A stretch of DNA of 64,000 nt, from positions 9,264,427 to 9,328,426 of the forward strand of contig OX442315.1 in assembly GCA_949358305.1 (NCBI GenBank), in the 5' to 3' direction. The position numbers and the translations under genes are program-made. Of the stretch, positions 63,356 to 64,000 are shown piece by piece. Source of the DNA: Strigamia acuminata. Lineage: Eukaryota > Arthropoda > Chilopoda > Geophilomorpha > Linotaeniidae. A model generated the notes under the pieces. It searched no databases. It was given only the letters and a program-made list of their open reading frames with translations, and was not told the DNA's origin. The first letter of the stretch is position 1, and each line of letters starts with the position of its first letter.

Positions 63356-64000
63356 GCCCTTTCTTCCAACTTGCTTCTCCTTGTTTGCGAAGGAATGTGC
63401 ACAAAAACTTTAGAACCGATACATCTTAAATGTCTCAACGACATTTTCTTGTTATAAAACAAGTTATAAGGGGTTTTCCCACTTAAGCTTGCATGTGGGA
63501 ATCTATTTTTAAGATAGACAACTGTCACGGCCAATTCTGCCCACAAACCCTTTGGAAAATTGTTTTTGAAGAGCATAGCTCTAATTCCCCCAACAATTGT
63601 TCTGTTTGCTCTTTCGGCCACAGAATTCATTTCTGGGGAGTAGGGGTTTGTTTGGATGCACTTAAGCCCAATAGAAGCCGCATAGTCATCCCACTTTTTC
63701 GACACAAACTCCCCGCCGTTGTCTGTCTTGATGCATTTGACCTTTTTCCCAGTGCCGCGCTCAACTTCAGTTTGCCATCGTTTGAAACGCTCAAATACAT
63801 CCCCCTTATTCTTGATAATTTCCACCCACATGAAACGCGAATAATCATCTACAATTATTAGGTAATAGCTGGCCCCTCCCAAAGATTTAAAAGGCTGGGG
63901 GCCCCACAGATCCATGTGGATTACTTCCAAAATTCCCTTTGTAGAAATTTCCGGGATTGGGGAAAAAGTTGCCCTAGTGCTCTTTGCCTTCGAACACGCG
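63346..64000 (-). CDS. Copia integrase, partial at window edge
   Basis: The frame is open from the window edge. It holds the integrase core: Asp in HMDLWGPQ, Asp in KTDNGGEF, Glu in NSVAERANRT, and KTPYNLFYNKKMSLRHLRCIGSKVFVH. It ends EERAWP and a stop at 63346. The downstream RT frame starts in the +1-shifted register within the same ten bases, consistent with loss of one base in an A/G run. Confidence 0.88.
   Translation of the reverse strand, partial: ACSKAKSTRATFSPIPEISTKGILEVIHMDLWGPQPFKSLGGASYYLIIVDDYSRFMWVEIIKNKGDVFERFKRWQTEVERGTGKKVKCIKTDNGGEFVSKKWDDYAASIGLKCIQTNPYSPEMNSVAERANRTIVGGIRAMLFKNNFPKGLWAELAVTVVYLKNRFPHASLSGKTPYNLFYNKKMSLRHLRCIGSKVFVHIPSQTRRSKLEERAWP

Larger units (their letters stand above)
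60821..64000 (-). mobile_element. Ty1/copia-type LTR retrotransposon, runs off the window
   Basis: On the minus strand: integrase, RT, RNase H, purine tract, LTR. The 5' half (gag, protease, 5' LTR) lies beyond 64000. It is inserted in Gypsy element 2, so it is the younger of the two. A single frameshift near 63355 separates integrase from RT. Confidence 0.88.

Overview
This is a eukaryotic window, most likely from an arthropod (crustacean or hexapod grade; I cannot go finer). The basis is: AT-rich DNA with short GT-AG introns, mostly about 60-150 nt; a pickpocket-like DEG/ENaC channel gene; secreted lipocalins; LTR, DIRS and Tc1/mariner transposons; and many MITE-like inverted-repeat elements. 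Nothing prokaryotic was seen.

Layout. 1-2.7 kb: simple repeats, fold-backs and a dead lipocalin fragment. 3.1-23.3 kb: two tandem minus-strand lipocalin genes. The left one (exons 1-4 at 17.8-18.6 kb, exon 5 at 3.1-3.3 kb) is split by a MITE, into which a young 13.1-kb Ty3/Gypsy-type element (3672-16794) has inserted. The right one (22195-23312) is compact. 20-28 kb: repeats, fold-backs and scraps of a leucine-rich-repeat (LRR) gene. 28.2-37.8 kb: a cluster of single-exon LRR genes (one intact, one full-length with a single stop, the rest fragments) around a six-exon gene for a small Cys-rich protein (30961-32536) that only appears once its exons are assembled. 37791-43002: a DIRS-type tyrosine-recombinase retrotransposon with both inverted ends and its internal complementary region; three ~62-nt introns are predicted in its genes. 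43-46 kb: Tc1 remnant and minisatellite. 46.1-48.7 kb: six-exon DEG/ENaC channel. 49-52 kb: Tc1 relics and a 78-aa Cys-rich secreted peptide. 54.5-60.8 kb: a second Gypsy-type element of the same lineage, cut off before its integrase by a copia-type element that runs off the right edge.

How it fits together. Most of the DNA is mobile-element sequence in nested layers. The host genes are small families of secreted or LRR proteins in tandem, with live and dead copies side by side. The most notable points are the retroelement features (a 954-aa third ORF of unknown function, the same G_GGA_AAC slippery site in two Gypsy elements, AT-hooks in pol, spliced DIRS genes) and the hidden exon-assembled genes. 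All splice models are read by eye from frame, splice consensus and paralogue comparison.
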